Assembly: GCA_021397835.1 (NCBI GenBank)
Contig: JAJFZO010000609.1
Span: 12,402,001 to 12,466,000 of the forward strand
Origin: Moringa oleifera
Taxonomy: Eukaryota > Streptophyta > Magnoliopsida > Brassicales > Moringaceae
Direction of reading: 5' to 3'
DNA length: 64,000 nucleotides
Part shown: piece by piece, positions 23,188-37,252 of the stretch
Position numbering within the stretch: position 1 is the first letter of the stretch
Layout: each line of letters starts with the position of its first letter
Notes under the pieces: model-generated
What the model saw: only the letters and a program-made list of their open reading frames with translations
Told to the model about the DNA's origin: nothing
The model's database searches: none
Translations under genes and position numbers: made by a program

Positions 23188-25927
23188 ATGGCGATTGCTG
23201 CAGAGACACAGCCGCAAGAAAAGGTAATGCAAAGAAAAGAAAATGCGTGAGGGTCTCCATTAAGCATGTGTTGTTAGGGTTCTTGAATTCAAAATCTAGA
23301 GTTTCTTTTTTCTCATTTAGATAACAGGTTATGATGTAGTTTCAAATTTATTGAACTATGTTATGCTTGGTATGTGATCTTGGTGGAACTTTTGCTTTGG
23401 AATGAATTCTGGAATTGTAGACTGCCCAATGGATACTTTTGAAAGATTCATGCCTCTTTGTTTCTATATTCCCTCCTCTCTGTTTGGTACGCTGAAAAGA
23501 ATTATTGAAAGAAGGCAAAAGTTCGTTGATATTTTAGAAGATTGCTACAATTGTTTCCCTCATTATTCGGGGTCATTATAAGGGGCCTTCCTTCATGTGT
23601 TTTACTTTTTAGCTTTACAATGTAAAATTAATTTGTTTGTATGACCAAATCTTGTGCAGTTAAAATCCTTTCAAATTGGCATTAGGTAGGCCTGGGAGAT
23701 TGATTGGGGAAATAGGATTGATTTGCAAAGCTATTAGTGATGTTTTCTAAATTGATGTTAGGATTTCAATGGTGGATTTATTCTGGTGCAGGTTTCTTCA
23801 GAGGTTTCTGCAACTGAGAAAAAGAGATGGACACTCAATGACTTTGACATTGGAAAGCCCCTAGGACGAGGAAAGTTTGGTCACGTTTATCTGGCAAGAG
23901 AAAAGAGGGTCCGTCTGCTTGCTTCTTTACATGGATTTTTTGCATCTCTCAACTTTATTACTGTCGTTATAAGCATTTGTGGCTTGAAGAGTTTTTTTTA
24001 CCAGCTTGGTATTTGATGTCTTTCAGTCATTCTACTATCACTGCACAATTTCTATCCATTTACATTCAAATGCATGTTCTTTGTTTGGCAGCTGAGGAAG
24101 TTGAGGCACCTTGAAATTAATGCCTTAGATCCCTAGGGTCAATGTGGCAGTTGAGCTTTGGTTTTTAATAACCTCGTTCTTAAATGCTGACTTCTATGAA
24201 GGAAAAATTATAGCAAAAACTGTTGGGAAGATCTTTGTTTTAACCCAGAAATTTTTTATGATCATATATGTGCATCTTTGAATGGTTTGAGGTGAAGTGT
24301 CACGTTTTCTAGTTACACACTAGAAACTTCTGCCAAAACATCCTTGTGCGTATTGCTCGCAATGATACTGCCAATCTGATCCATGTCTTTCTTAAACAGA
24401 GCAACCATATAGTGGCTCTGAAAGTTCTCTTTAAGAGCCAACTTCAACAGTCTCAAGTTGAACATCAGCTTCGCCGGGAAGTTGAAATACAAAGCCATCT
24501 TAGACATCCCAACATATTGCGTCTCTATGGTTATTTTTATGATCAGGTACATGATTCTTTCAGGTACATTGTGCATGCCAGCATTCTAGTGCTTATGATC
24601 AAGCCAAAAAGTCGATGGTATGACTAATAGACTTTGCTGAATGCAATTGTTGCAGAAACGAGTTTACTTGATATTAGAATATGCAGCGAAAGGTGAACTT
24701 TACAAGGAATTGCAGAAGTGCAAATACTTCAGTGAAAGGCGTGCTGCTACTGTGAGTCATTTATGACACTGTTCTTGTTTTTGTTTAATTTGTGACTTCA
24801 AAAAATCTGAGTTCAGGTTCATTCTCTCAATAGTATAAATGTATGACATTTCATCATGTCATGAGCTGGCTGAAGTAATTTTCATCACGATTTGTTCAAT
24901 CTAGAAACTAATTAAAAGTTGTGCCTGTGGCAGTATGTTGCTTCATTAGCTCGAGCTCTTATTTATTGCCATGGGAAGCATGTAATACACAGAGATATAA
25001 AACCAGAGAACCTGTTGATTGGGGCCCAGGTGATGATCTACTTCATGATTCTGTCTGTTTCTGTTTCTTAATTGATTAATGAAAATTATCTTATAAAGCA
25101 CAGCGAATTGGGTTTGCATTGTCAGGGTGAGCTTAAGATTGCAGATTTTGGATGGTCAGTTCACACATTTAACCGCAGGAGGACCATGTGTGGCACACTG
25201 GATTATCTCCCTCCAGAGATGGGTATGTAAATATTGATTGAATTGAAATCTAATTGTCTTTCAGTATTGATTTCATAAATATCTTCTTTTGCCTCACTTT
25301 TGATGATTATAACAGTGGAAAGCGTGGAGCATGATGCTAGTGTGGATATCTGGAGTCTTGGTGTCCTATGCTATGAATTTCTCTATGGTGTTCCTCCTTT
25401 TGAAGCCAGAGAACACTCGGACACATATAGAAGGTAAACATACGCTGGCACATTAGAGGGACATGATCTCGTACTCTTTCAGAGCTCGGCATCTGTCTTG
25501 TCTTGATAAGATTCTAATACCTCTGTGGTTGTTGCTGGTGCTAAAAGCTGCAAGTTTTTCTTTCTAAATGATCGAAGATAGTTTCGTAAGTGTGCTTTAC
25601 ATATTTTTAACATGAGCTCTAAACGAAATAAATTACTCTTTTTCCTGCAGGATTGTGCAAGTAGATCTGAAATTCCCTCCCAAACCAATTGTCTCTTCTT
25701 CTGCAAAAGACCTTATTAGTCAGGTAACCAATTTCTTGTTCCTTAGTGCTCCTTAAACTGGCACCATTTTAATACTTTTATGTCATAGAGGCTAGGCCTG
25801 ACTCATTCTTTTTGCCTAATAATAGATGCTTGTCAAGGATTCTTCACAACGCCTACCCTTACATAAACTTCTTGAGCATCCATGGATTATTCAAAATGCT
25901 GATCCCTCCGGCGTCTATAGGAGTTGA
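23188..25927 (+). CDS. AUR1: Aurora kinase (plant alpha type, AUR1/AUR2-like)
   Basis: Nine exons encode 293 residues: 23188-23223, 23792-23908, 24400-24546, 24656-24751, 24934-25029, 25126-25222, 25316-25433, 25651-25723 and 25826-25927. All junctions are in phase. The protein is a Ser/Thr kinase of mitotic spindles and the cell plate. Motifs are complete: glycine loop GRGKFG (37-42), VALK with Lys59, HRDIKPEN (151-158), DFGWS (171-175) and activation loop RRRTMCGT with Thr184. The short N-terminus and the length fit alpha Auroras (about 290 aa) rather than AUR3. Position beside the CABIN1 and PFK genes matches remembered At4g32830. The upstream neighbour (oleosin) is divergent and PFK is convergent. 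Confidence 0.97.
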
Positions 25928-26689
25928 TTCACCTGTCAGACATTGGAAGTCTTTTTTCTGCAGAACTTGCAACAACACTGATCTGTTTTACTAAATGTAT
26001 GATTGAACCAACTCCTTGTATTTTTCTTGTGAAAATGGTCAGGTGCAAGATTGTTTTATAGCTTGCATATGCTGGGTTCATTACCTATGGATCTTACAAA
26101 TTCACTGCCTATGCCTCCAACCTCTGTAAAAATAAAAAACCATTAGTTGTTGAATTTGTCATCGTTCTTTAATGTATTACTCTGTAAAAGTGGAAACTCT
26201 TCCTGTTTAATTTTCGCTTTGCCCACAAGGGCCAATGCAACTCTCCTTTCAACAAACCAAATGACTTCAACAAGATTCTCCTAGTCAATATATTAGAATC
26301 ATCATTTGATGCCACGAAAATAATCATGAGACCAAACCAACTAGGATTTTCCATGAGTGGGAACATATGGAACCAACTTTTATGGCATGTTCTCAATTCC
26401 AAGCTCTATTGAATCTCTATAAAAGTCAACAAAATAAAAAAGAAAGAGAAGTGGACGAAACATGAGAGGCAGATGAAATCTTACATGAAACTACCAGCAC
26501 AAACCTGATACAAAAAACCCATAAATTAAAATTCTTCAAACAAAAGTACGCACTAAACCCCTTTACCCTCAGGTCGGAGTTAGTTGGCACCAAACTCTGA
26601 GAGTGGCAGGGCATCAACTATTCTAGCTGAAAAGGTATTGAACAAAGCAGTATCAGATCTTTTACACTACAGATGACTTTAGTCCATTA
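25928..26689. other. Convergent intergenic region between Aurora kinase and PFK
   Basis: This holds the two 3' UTRs. No open frame with coding character and no repeat of note was seen. Confidence 0.55.
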
Positions 26690-29600
26690 CTAGGCATCCC
26701 CACAATATCCCCCATCCAACAACTGGGTAGGGGTCTCTTCCTCCTTTTTCTTGGCCTCAGCAGTATCTCTAGGACTCAAGAAGCTTGGCTGGTTTGTGGA
26801 AGAAAGCAGCCTTGCCCACATCCTGTCGGTGATAACAACCTTGTTTTGCCTTTCAGTGATACGCTGAAATTTGAAGTTTTATTTCAATCATGAACCGTAC
26901 AGTGAAACCATAGAAGCAACATGCTTCTATAAAAATACATATGGTCAACGGGAAAGCCAGTATGCTTCTCAAATCTTACGCTATAGAAGTCAAAAATGAC
27001 AAGTTAAATGTCAAGAGTTCACATATCAAGATTGCCACTTGGCTTAGCAATTGCCATACCAAAACTTACAAAAGAAAATTGCATCTTGGATGAACTATTG
27101 GAAAATTTTATAGAACAATTTCAAACAAGGAAATGGACCTAAGAATTTGGAAAGACATATAAGAGATAGTAAACACATATTCAGCTTTACAGAACAAATA
27201 AAACTACTTCAAATTGATACCAAAACTCCCCCTATGTAGCGGACACTAGTTAGATAACATAATCATCAGTTGCAACAAAGACAGAGAAAGCCAAGAAAAG
27301 ATGGACCTACGTGGGGCATGAGTCTGCCTTCAGAAATTTCACCAAAAGGATTCAAGATTGCTAAAGAAAGGTCTAAATGTGGATTAATTGTAAAATCACC
27401 TTATACAACTTCCCACGTGGACATTATGGTTCAGAAGTTTGAATCATTGTAAATTTTGGAGCATAATGATTTAACTTTATCAATAAAACGATGATGAGAC
27501 TGACTTGTTGAAAACTTCTACCACCACTGATCCTTTAACTTGAGCTAATACTACATAAAATTGAAACATACGATTTGAAGTTTTTCAGTTTCAAGCATTG
27601 TCTTAATCAATTTGTGGTCAATCAGCAGCTGAAAATTTTGTAGAACCATATGGACCAAAATAGGAGGCTGTTGCTAATTTATGTTAATCAATAATATACC
27701 TGCACCAGATAAAATAACTATTTAAGGATAAAGAAGGGAGGAACATACATTGAAAGGAATGTAAGCATGTCTGCCATTAACAGGACCAACTGTGAAGCCT
27801 GTATACCCTGCCATTGCTCCATGAACTGCACTATGAGCAAGAAGTGTGCAGTAGACATTATCAGATGCATTGCTTGGAATAGCTCGGACCATGTAGGTAG
27901 GATCTACAAGACAAATGGAAGGTAAGTCAATATTCTTTGCAAAATATCTTGTTCGAATTTAAGAGGAAAATAGGTAACAAAGGCAAAAGGGAGGCACTGA
28001 CCGATGTACTTAAGATTTATGGCCATTTTATTTTGCCTGGCAAAATGCTCCTATAACAAAGAAGCAATTGTAAGTTAACCAACTGAGGTTTCGTTATAAC
28101 AGATGTACATAATGTATGTGGATGTCAAATTCCACTTGTCCCAATAGATGGGAAAATTTGAACCATTCAGAAAAATGAAAACCTAAAAGGACATGTTTAT
28201 TAATAACAAAGTCACACACATACCAAAGACAATGATCTGTCATACACTCTCCAATGAAAGGGAACTCCCACAAACCAATTGTATAAACAACCATGTAAGC
28301 TAGTGGAAAAAAAAATTGCATTAACCAAGACTATTAAAGATGAAAGGTTAATACCTTGATCTTCTGAGACATCCATAGCCCAACATCTTTAAGAAGCTTG
28401 TTTCCTGAAGCATCCTGCTGATCCATGCTCTCTGAAAGAAGATCCTGCCCTGCTCCTTCGGCAATAACAATGACCATGTGTCCATTTTCTTTGAGTCGTT
28501 TTTCAATAAACTCATAAAGTCCACCTTTTCCTTCAAGATAGAAAGGTGATTCAGGTATCAGACAACAGTCCACATCTCGGCTCGCCAGTGTAGCATACAT
28601 TGCAATGAAACCTGCACCACCAATTTCAGTAATAAGTTAAAAGCCAGGAAACGGCAAGCACGGGTAACATGGTCAGCACAATCAGGTAAATATTGCCTTT
28701 GTCATTGCAAGACTATAGCCATTAAAGTTTCTATTCTTTTGTGAAGTTAAGGGAAAGAAGAATATCAAACACTCATGTGAAGCTTACCACTGTATCGACC
28801 CATTAGCTTCACAAGTCCAATGCCATTCTCAATACTTTCAGCTTCAATATGTGCTGCATTAATGGCACGCTGAGCCTCCTCAACCGCAGTGTCAAACCCA
28901 AAGGATTTATCAATGACCTGAATAAGGATTAGTCAATGAAGATACATCAGAGACTAATTCCAAGAGGAGACAGGAGACTTTCAGAGCCATGAAAAGTATA
29001 CAGATGAGAAAAACCGGAATGTCATTGTCAATGGTTTTGGGAATTCCAGCAACTGCAACTTTGAGACCACGTCGTCTGATCTCCTGCAAAGTTAGAAGGG
29101 AATCACTTTAAGGTAGCCAATATAGGAGGAGAATGAGTAGTTGTATTGTTTTGCATTCAAGTGGAAGCAATTGATTGTGCTGAGATGAACATATAAGATG
29201 AAAATTATGTGTATCACAGTCTACAAACAATTGAGCAAGGCTGCACTCCTAACATTTAAGCATGTAATGGATGTCACGACTATTAGAAGATTCCTTTAAT
29301 TTCCTGCAGTTCCAAGCTTAATATGATGCAGTATAATCTTCCTTGAGAATGTCCCTTGTTAACATGGAAGAAAGATTGAATTAGTCGATAAATGAATACC
29401 CAAGAAGGTTGCTGAAAATTGCTTGTATTAAAACACATTGAACATTAAGTATATATCTTCAGCTGATGTAGACTCGAAGAAAGTTAAAGTTTCATTGACC
29501 AAAGAAGCCGAGAACACTAGTGACAGAAAAATTGAGTGTTAGAGAAATGTCATGTTCCATTTGGTTCCTTATTGTTATCATTGCTTCAATTCTGCAATCC

Positions 29601-32048
29601 TTTTGATACAGATAAAGGTGTATCATTAATCAACATTTCTAGGATGTTCTAGAGATATGCTTAACAGCTGATTTTAGTAAAATTGACCAGCCTCTAAACT
29701 ATGTTTTAGAAGTTACTATTAGACCTAAGTAATTTAGACATAATAAAAATTACCTCGTAAATCACGGCTGCTCCCCTTTGAGTTCCATCACCTCCAAGTA
29801 TGTAAACCTAGACCATTGAAAGATAATCAGAGGCAACCACATTCCTGTCATCCACAGAAATTAAATGTCCTTTCAAACAAAATCATCTTAAAAAGAAATC
29901 CCATCGTTCACAGACCTGGTTTATTCCACGATCCTGAATGCTGTCAACTATTTTTGAGGTATCATGGCCTCCTCGGGATGTCCCAAGGATAGTACCACCA
30001 CGCTTATGGATGTCATTGACAAACTTAGGTGTTAAGGTAATAGTATTTTTGGAATAGAAGCCCCTGTATCCTCCCTGTCGATCATGAACTTGATGAGACC
30101 TCCAAAATGTAAAGAATATCTCAATTTTTTATTTCAGATTATCATGTTTGAAGAAACACCAAAAATATTCATATATACAAGCAAGAGTTAACAAGGTAGT
30201 GAAAGTAGCATGGATTATGCCCATTCACAACACTTTCATAGCCACCATTCAGACATCAAATATAGCACAGCCTACTGAAACAGAGCCCATCATCAGTATG
30301 CCTTTAATATTTAAGTTTGATTGTCATTGCATAATTTGACCGAATAAACTATGCCTGTTTCAGCAAAGTCACAACAATGCCATGAACTGATGTATGGCTG
30401 CATATAAACCATGCACTTCAATGATCACACTATGACAAGAATTTGTGATGGGTGATGCATTTGCATTTCATAAGCTAATTGAAATAACAAATAAATGCAA
30501 ATTAGATCACTAATCTTAGTATGTCATCATTGATGATTGAACCATCCCCTAATGCAGAATAATTTTCAGGACACTAAATTACAATCCAAAGGAGAGATCA
30601 AGTACGACAGATGCGTAGAATTTATTGGAAGGACAGACAAGACAAATGAAAAAGAAATTAAACTGTAACAGCTGGTTGGACCAATGATCAGCTCACCAAC
30701 TATAATTAAACAAGTATTCAACTTGAGTATATTGAATTCAAATTACTCACATCTATTCCAAGGACATTGGTGACACTGTACATGTTATAGAGACCGCACA
30801 CAATTTCCCGGATCACTGTGTTGAGCCCGGGACATAGGCCACCGCATGTCACAATACATGCATGCACTTCATCGGACTCAAAATAGACCTGCAACAAAAA
30901 AAAAAAAACTGCATCTCAACCAAATGCACATTGTTAATTATCAGTGAAACACATGTCAGACACAACCAGGAGAGACACCTTTTGCCGAGGTCCTGCACGT
31001 CGAAAGTGTGTCCCCCTAGGACTATCCTTGTGTACGACAATCTAGAAACCATAAATACAAGAAAATTAGTAATCAACTCGTGTATCTTGACTAGTCCATT
31101 CACAAATTAAGTTATTACATCTAGTTTGGTGAACAACAAAATTGTCGGTTGCTAGACAGATGACCACAAAATCAGTTCTCTAACAAATGGAGAGGCCGGA
31201 AAATATAACTGAGAAGTAAACCACAAAGCAATGAATGGCAAAATTCACCTTTTGTGAAACTGTGTCATCCACATTTACGAAATACTGCCTGGAATCACAA
31301 AGCCACGAAATTAACTATCACCTTGTAATCATATCGGCTTAATCACTTGCAATAACTATGAATCAATTAGTTTCTCTCAAATTTAAGGTGAATATAATGG
31401 AAAAATTCACTTACTTAACAACCGAATAGGCAGGATTGACTTGTAAAGGATTTGGATAGGTCTTCCGTACAAACAATCAGCAAGTAGATGAAGTCAGTAA
31501 GTTACAGACAGAAGAGACTGTGAAGTGTATACTTTAGGAGTTTCTTAGTTCCTTTGTTTTTCTTTTTTATTTGTTTATCGAGCTTGTAAGCTACAGAAGT
31601 TCAATAGATCTCAAGCTCCAAAGGAAGTTACACCAAAAATATAAAATAAATATAATGGAACAGTCTAATCAAAGAATAAATAGAAAAGATGAAGAACTGA
31701 TCTAAGCTTTAACTAAAACTTAAAGGAACTTCATCAGCCACGGGTAAACTCATTTGGAGCCAACAAAAAAAAAAAAAAAAAAAAGAGAGTTTCTAACATT
31801 CAGTTAAGAGAAGTCGAGTTGATCTGATGGATCAATTAAGTTAGGCAAAGCGTATATGGACGTAAACATGTAGTACATATGTAAGTATATATCTATAGAC
31901 ACAGAGGGAGACAGAGTGCAGAAGATGACGAGGAATAGGAGTGTACAGGGAGATCAGAAATGTAATCAGTCAAGTGAGGAACATCTTCGAGCACGTAACC
32001 AGCTTCTCCATAAACCAATTTCATCTGTGAATTACAAACGAACCCCAT
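26690..32048 (-). CDS. PFK6: ATP-dependent 6-phosphofructokinase, plant cytosolic clade (PFK3/6/7-like)
   Basis: Thirteen exons, 478 residues. Exons: 32048-31947, 31461-31415, 31288-31249, 31041-30979, 30888-30751, 30074-29916, 29807-29754, 29083-29015, 28917-28788, 28611-28355, 28050-28002, 27903-27749 and 26863-26690. The enzyme phosphorylates fructose 6-phosphate, the committed step of glycolysis. The N-terminal [13 protein letters not shown] block is typical of plant PFKs. Catalytic and binding motifs are present: CGGLCPGLN (about 99-107), GGDGTQRGA (188-196), GIPKTIDND (214-222) with the catalytic Asp, LMGRYSG and GAGQD. No plastid transit peptide is evident. I start at the ATG at 32048. 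A second ATG eight codons in (32024) follows TTCACAG, which could be an intron acceptor, so the exact start is unsure. The symbol rests on remembered synteny with At4g32840. Confidence 0.95.
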
Positions 32049-34906
32049 CACCTCTTCTCCTACAACAGACTCGTTCTCTCTCTTTTCGGTCTCCAGAAGT
32101 AGCAAAGATCAGCAAAGCATAAAGAAAAGGAGTGACTGTTATGACCATTTAGAAAACAGAGGGCGACCAGCCCAATTATATATGGTCGGGAAGAGAGGGG
32201 GGGAGGGGAGTGTTCGGGGAGGATCTCGGCACCTGGGTGGATGCTGCGCAGCACGTGACTGGGGTAAGAAGCGACGTCGTGTCTACGCCGCACGGATCTT
32301 GCGGCCTTGGTGAATAGAGGAAACAGCTGGCGCGGCTCCCACTGGTTTTGATTAGCCTATTACGTTTTTAGCCTTACCGCTTACTGTGGCTTTGTTCCAT
32401 TAAAACCGCTTACTGTGGCTTCCACACCGCTTTTCATCACCTATGTGCTTCGCCAATTACTATAGATTCAACACATCGATCGGCTCCCTGTTTGGGCTAA
32501 GTGTTTTCAAGTACGAGAATATTACACAGGAGAGAGAGAATCTAAATTTTCCTGAGAAAATGTTGAGATTGGATGTCGGGGTCCTTGGTGCTATAATAAA
32601 AAATACAGAGATTCAACTTTTCCTTCACAAAATTGGTTACCTTGGACTCTCGGATTTGGTTGGGCCGTGAGAGTTCAGTTTATCCAAATGAAATATAGGA
32701 ATACGACATGAGAGTTTCAGTTGCCGCTAAAGACAGCAGAGAATCCCCTTTATCACCAAAAACATTTGAAAATATTACTATTCATGGAAGGTGACGCCAT
32801 CTCTGATTGCTGAGCTCAATTGGCTAACAGTGGAATTTTATATCTCGTTTTCTTTTTTACTTTTCAGTGAACAAAATTAATACAAAGTCCTCGACGAATG
32901 GAAGGTCGGCATCACAGGTACAATTGCAACAGCTGACCTTTTGCGCAACTTCTCTTTTCTTTTTTTCTTTTTTTTTTTTATTCAAATTTGTTTCAAACTT
33001 TCTAACAATAAGGACCTTTACTTTACTTTTATTATATTCTCTTATCTGGTTCCTGCAAAGTTAAAGGGTCTCTTAATTAAAAACTTTCCTTGTCTCTTCC
33101 TTGTAAATACATATATATCTGTAAACTGGTTTTATTTGTTCTAGAAAATCTCTTCAGCATAAGTGGCCTTTTCTATTGGTTAAAATTAAAAGAAATTTAG
33201 ACTTCTCATAAAAATGTTGTTAACTTTGCACTTTCTACTTGTTGATATAAAAAAATTGTAGTCTAATACTAGTTGATGAGACATGACGATTGCCCCCTCC
33301 ATATTTTTATTTTTTGACATTAATTGATAATTCAATAATCTTGACATATCTTCAATTTATTTATTTATTTATTTTATTTAAATTATTGATTCATAAAGAA
33401 GATAAAAGCTTTAAGAAAGCTTAATTTTTACCTCAGCTCAGTTAGGTTTGTACTTTTATTTAAACCATGACATTAAATTGAACATTTATTTTTTTATTTG
33501 ATTAATTAAATTTATATTTTATTCAACTCATAACACCAAATCCAACATTTACTCTAATTTTAACTAAGTCAAGTTTATCTCGCTTTTAATCTAATCCAAT
33601 AAAAAGTAATATCTTTAGATGATTTATGGTTTTAAAATCTATATAGAAAAAATAAAATATTTTTTAACTAAGCTATCTAATAAGCATGACAGAAAAAATT
33701 TTTTTATATCTTTTTTATGGTTATTTTATTTTTAATTAAATATTTTTTAATTACATATTTTATTTTTAATGTACCTATTGGTTTATATTTAAAAAAATAA
33801 GTGATAAACAAATTCATTTGCAACAGTTTTAACATAGCACTTAAACTTTAAATTTTTAATTAATGATATAAATCATTAAAATTTTTATATCACATCACCA
33901 AAAAATGATTTAGTGCATATAACTAAGTTGTAACTAAATACTGACTCAGTTATCTATTCCATGAACCCGCACGATGTGACTTCAGAGAATCTATGTTATG
34001 GGTTGGCGCCTCCTCTAGTTGGAACTATAATATGTCACATTCACTCCCCATATGCCACGTCAATGGTATTGTAAGGAGCCCGTACGATATCCTGTCCCCT
34101 TGAGTAATTCTCCAGAAACAACGTTGGTTAACGGAATGATCAAAGTGTCTTCTATGATGAGAATGACCGATACGGACCAATGAAATGCAACCAAGTTTAC
34201 AGCTGGCCCACCTGCTTGGAACCACCGGCAACACACGATTAAACTGTCATGTAGACAAATGAACGGCAAGTCCCTTACGTATCACGCGCCATTTCTCCCA
34301 TCTGCGGCTGCCCTTTAAAAGTGCTCTGACCTCTGAGAGGATTTCAAGATTATACCAGTCTTGATTTTCTTTTTTGTTCACTGAGGTAGCGGAATCTCAT
34401 CTCCAGTAGAGTAACGTTCTAAATTTTCATGCTACCATTTCAAAAGTCTAACATTCATCTATTTTTCATTATCTGACTTTGTTAATTAGAAATTTATGGA
34501 TCACTGCATCTTTTGCATTGGATCATTTTTCTGTTTCTACGAAATCTTTGATATCTCTTGATTGGTTGATTGGAAAGTTGGAAAAACCAAGATTTTAGTA
34601 ATGTGAAAATCATGTTCTTTTTTCCCTGTTATTCTTTGGGATCAGGTGAAATTTGGTTAGGTCCCTTTTATTCTAACCGAAGGTTTTTGGTTACTTCCAT
34701 TTTCTGAATTTTCTGACCATCCTAACGGAGCAAAGAGAAGGTTATATTAATTTCTAACGATTTGCTGCGATAGTAAGTGTCGACTAGGTTGAACAATTAA
34801 TGGACGTAGAATGCTATATGAAAATTCTATTGAAACGAGTATTGTCAGTGTATGGCTGTTTGCTAATGCTATGATTCATTTTGATGACAAACCGTGTGGT
34901 GATGAT
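32049..34906. other. Divergent intergenic region between PFK and the derlin copy
   Basis: The left end holds the PFK leader and promoter. Two copies of a 17-base word (ACCGCTTACTGTGGCTT) occur at 32376-32392 and 32405-32421. A G-rich tract lies near 32189-32209. From about 33180 to 33950 the sequence is strongly AT-rich with no open frame. The 34000-34800 part may include promoter or non-coding leader of the rightward gene. No other gene is supported. Confidence 0.5.
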
Positions 34907-37252
34907 ATGCTTACTTCATTGTTCGATTTTTTCAGATTCGATAGCTCTCTTCCACCCACAAGCAGAGCTTATGGGATAATATGTGTTGCAGCAACTGCAG
35001 CTTTCCATTTGGGATTCTACAGCCCCGCACATATAACGTTACTGTATCAATTAGTATTCTCGCACTTTCAGGTCTGACTTGTGCTCATCCGATTTAGTAT
35101 TTTATGCAGCTTGTTAGTGATGCTCTGTTAATTTAGTTCATATTTGTTGTTAGGACTGTCATTCTCTCTCTCTCTACCCCATATGACGCCCTATGAACTC
35201 AGATTTGCGTGCCTTCTTGAATTTTTTGTTCTTCTATAGGTGCGGGGGCTCATCACAAATTTCTTTTTTCTTGGAAAATTTTCTATCAATTTTGCAATTC
35301 ACCTCTTGGTGATGTGAGTATCGATTACTACCAGCTAGAAAATATGCTTGAGTGTCTAGATTGTGTGTGGTTTGTTCAGATGGAAAAGAAGAAATGAGAA
35401 GAATAGAATGTTGTGTGGTCTGTCTATGTTTGTATATCTGCTTGGGATTTTATTTCTACAGGAAATTATGGGACTATTAGGATTTAGGAAGTCACCCCTG
35501 GCCAAACTTCCTCTTGCTTTGTGTTTATTTACTCTGTAAACTTACCTCTTTACAGAGCCAGATATGGGGTACAGCTAGAGAAAGGGCCATTTGAAAGGCG
35601 GACAGCAGATTTCTTGTGGATGATGATTTTTGGAGCTCTATCGCTGTTGGTGCGTAAAAGACCATTTTCTTTTCGGCTTATAGTTATACTTCTAGTTGGC
35701 TTTCAAAATTTTCCCTATGATGTCATGTATATCTCATACTTTGAGTATAATAGTATTAGTATCTCTATCTTACTATTGCATGTGCGCTTTTAGGCACTAT
35801 CAGCCATTCCTATGTTATGGACTCCATTTCTTGGGGTTTCATTGGTGTTCATGCTTCAATATGTCTGGAGTAGAGAATTTCCTAATGCCCAAATCAACAT
35901 GTACGGATTCGTTGCTATGAAGTTATACTATGAAATTTCTTTGTCATAATTGAAAACAATAATACCAACTTCTTGTTCTCAGGGTATAGTGTGTAGACTG
36001 TGTAGACTAATGTTTCATTTTCATATTCAAAACCAAATTAAGCTTCTCTCTTGTGCACATTTTATTATTTTTTGTCTGGCCTGTCTCTGACTTGGTTCTA
36101 TTATCATAAGAACACATCCATTAGTTGCATGTAGGCGTTTCATCTTCCTTGGGCAATGCTTGCTTTAGATGTCATTTTTGGTTCGCCTGTACTACCAGAC
36201 CTTCTGGGAATTGTGGCAGTGCATCTATACTACTTGTTGGCTGTGCTATGCCCCCTTGCTGGTGGAAGAAACATATTGAAAGCTCCATATTGGGTGTATC
36301 CTTTTGAAATTCCTTTCTTGATATTGGCCACCTGGCTCTACAGATGACAAATTAATGGCTAAATGAAATACAACATTTTCCCTTGTGTGCTGACAATTCT
36401 AATTGACAAAATTGAGGAATATTGCTGGAATGTGTGCAGGTTGTTCACTGAGCTGGGATTTTCTCTTCTTTCATGAGGATCTTATTCTAACAAACTATAT
36501 GAGATGTTCACAGACTTTAGACTTTCATGTCCTGTTCATATTTGACATTGACTCATCTGGAAATCAGTATATGTGGGTCAAGTGTTTGATTGTGATGACT
36601 GTTGTTGCTTCTCTTCCTGTTTGTACCATTTCTGGCAACTCCACTACATCTTGAATGTACTGTAGTTTTCAAATTTGTCTTGTTTAGGTTTTCTTCTGGG
36701 TCATAAAAATGATTAATTCCCCCAGTTATCCTTCAAACGAGAATTCAAAAAAAGATGCAGATAAAATGCTTCATTTTCTTCTAGAATCTCATCACTTGTT
36801 TATTGTCCGGTCTGTTAGATGATATATGTTATCCATTCCTTTTGTCTTAGATATCTGTTTGAAGTTCCATTTACTGTCACTTCTTATCTCTTTTACCAGT
36901 CTACTTTATTTTGTGGTAATTAAGCACATGAATTAGTGTTTTATGCCCTTTAGGTATTAATTCTAGCTGCTGTTCTAGTTTTGTGCATGTCTACCCACGC
37001 TGCTTTTGAAAATTTATGTACAAGCACAACTTTCTTGTACCCACTCAAGTTCCTTAACTTGCATGATGCAGGCATAAACTTGTCTCACATTATTGTAGAG
37101 TGGGATATACATCAAATGCTACTGGACAACCAAATAGGGCAACTGGTGCAGCTTTTACACCATCCTCTGATGGACCCTTTTCTTTTAGACGCTTCTTGTC
37201 AAGACGAAGGTTTTGTAAATTATCACCTTCCCAAGTTGATAGCATCAGTTGA
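34907..37252 (+). pseudogene. DER1: Derlin-1-like gene copy, probably degenerate
   Basis: Six segments follow derlin-1: 34907-35071, 35240-35313, 35556-35649, 35794-35922, 36135-36295 and 37072-37252. Derlins are ER membrane rhomboid pseudoproteases that retrotranslocate misfolded proteins. Clear family pieces are SLPPTSRAYG, ARYGVQLEKGPFERRTADFLWMMIFG, split here as GVQLEKGPFERRTAD, then VWSREFPNAQINMYG and LPWAMLALDVIFGSP. Three things are wrong. The conserved Trp-Arg after the first intron reads Arg-Gly (VRGLITN). The GxxxG before HLYY reads GIVAV. The fourth exon ends AAG followed by TT, so the usual donor is missing; the only nearby GT shifts the frame to an early stop. The N-terminus does not resemble other derlins, and the start is a guess among in-frame ATGs (34811 to 34907). 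The last exon encodes a basic tail unlike usual derlin ends. It could still be expressed by atypical splicing. Confidence 0.75.

Noticed and set aside
32443..32670. 75-codon open frame between PFK and derlin
   Set aside because: No recognisable domain, no splice partners, AT-rich surroundings.
34811..34906. N-terminal extension of the derlin frame
   Set aside because: The in-frame codons have no derlin similarity, and CAG just before the conserved part may be an intron acceptor; kept only as an alternative start.
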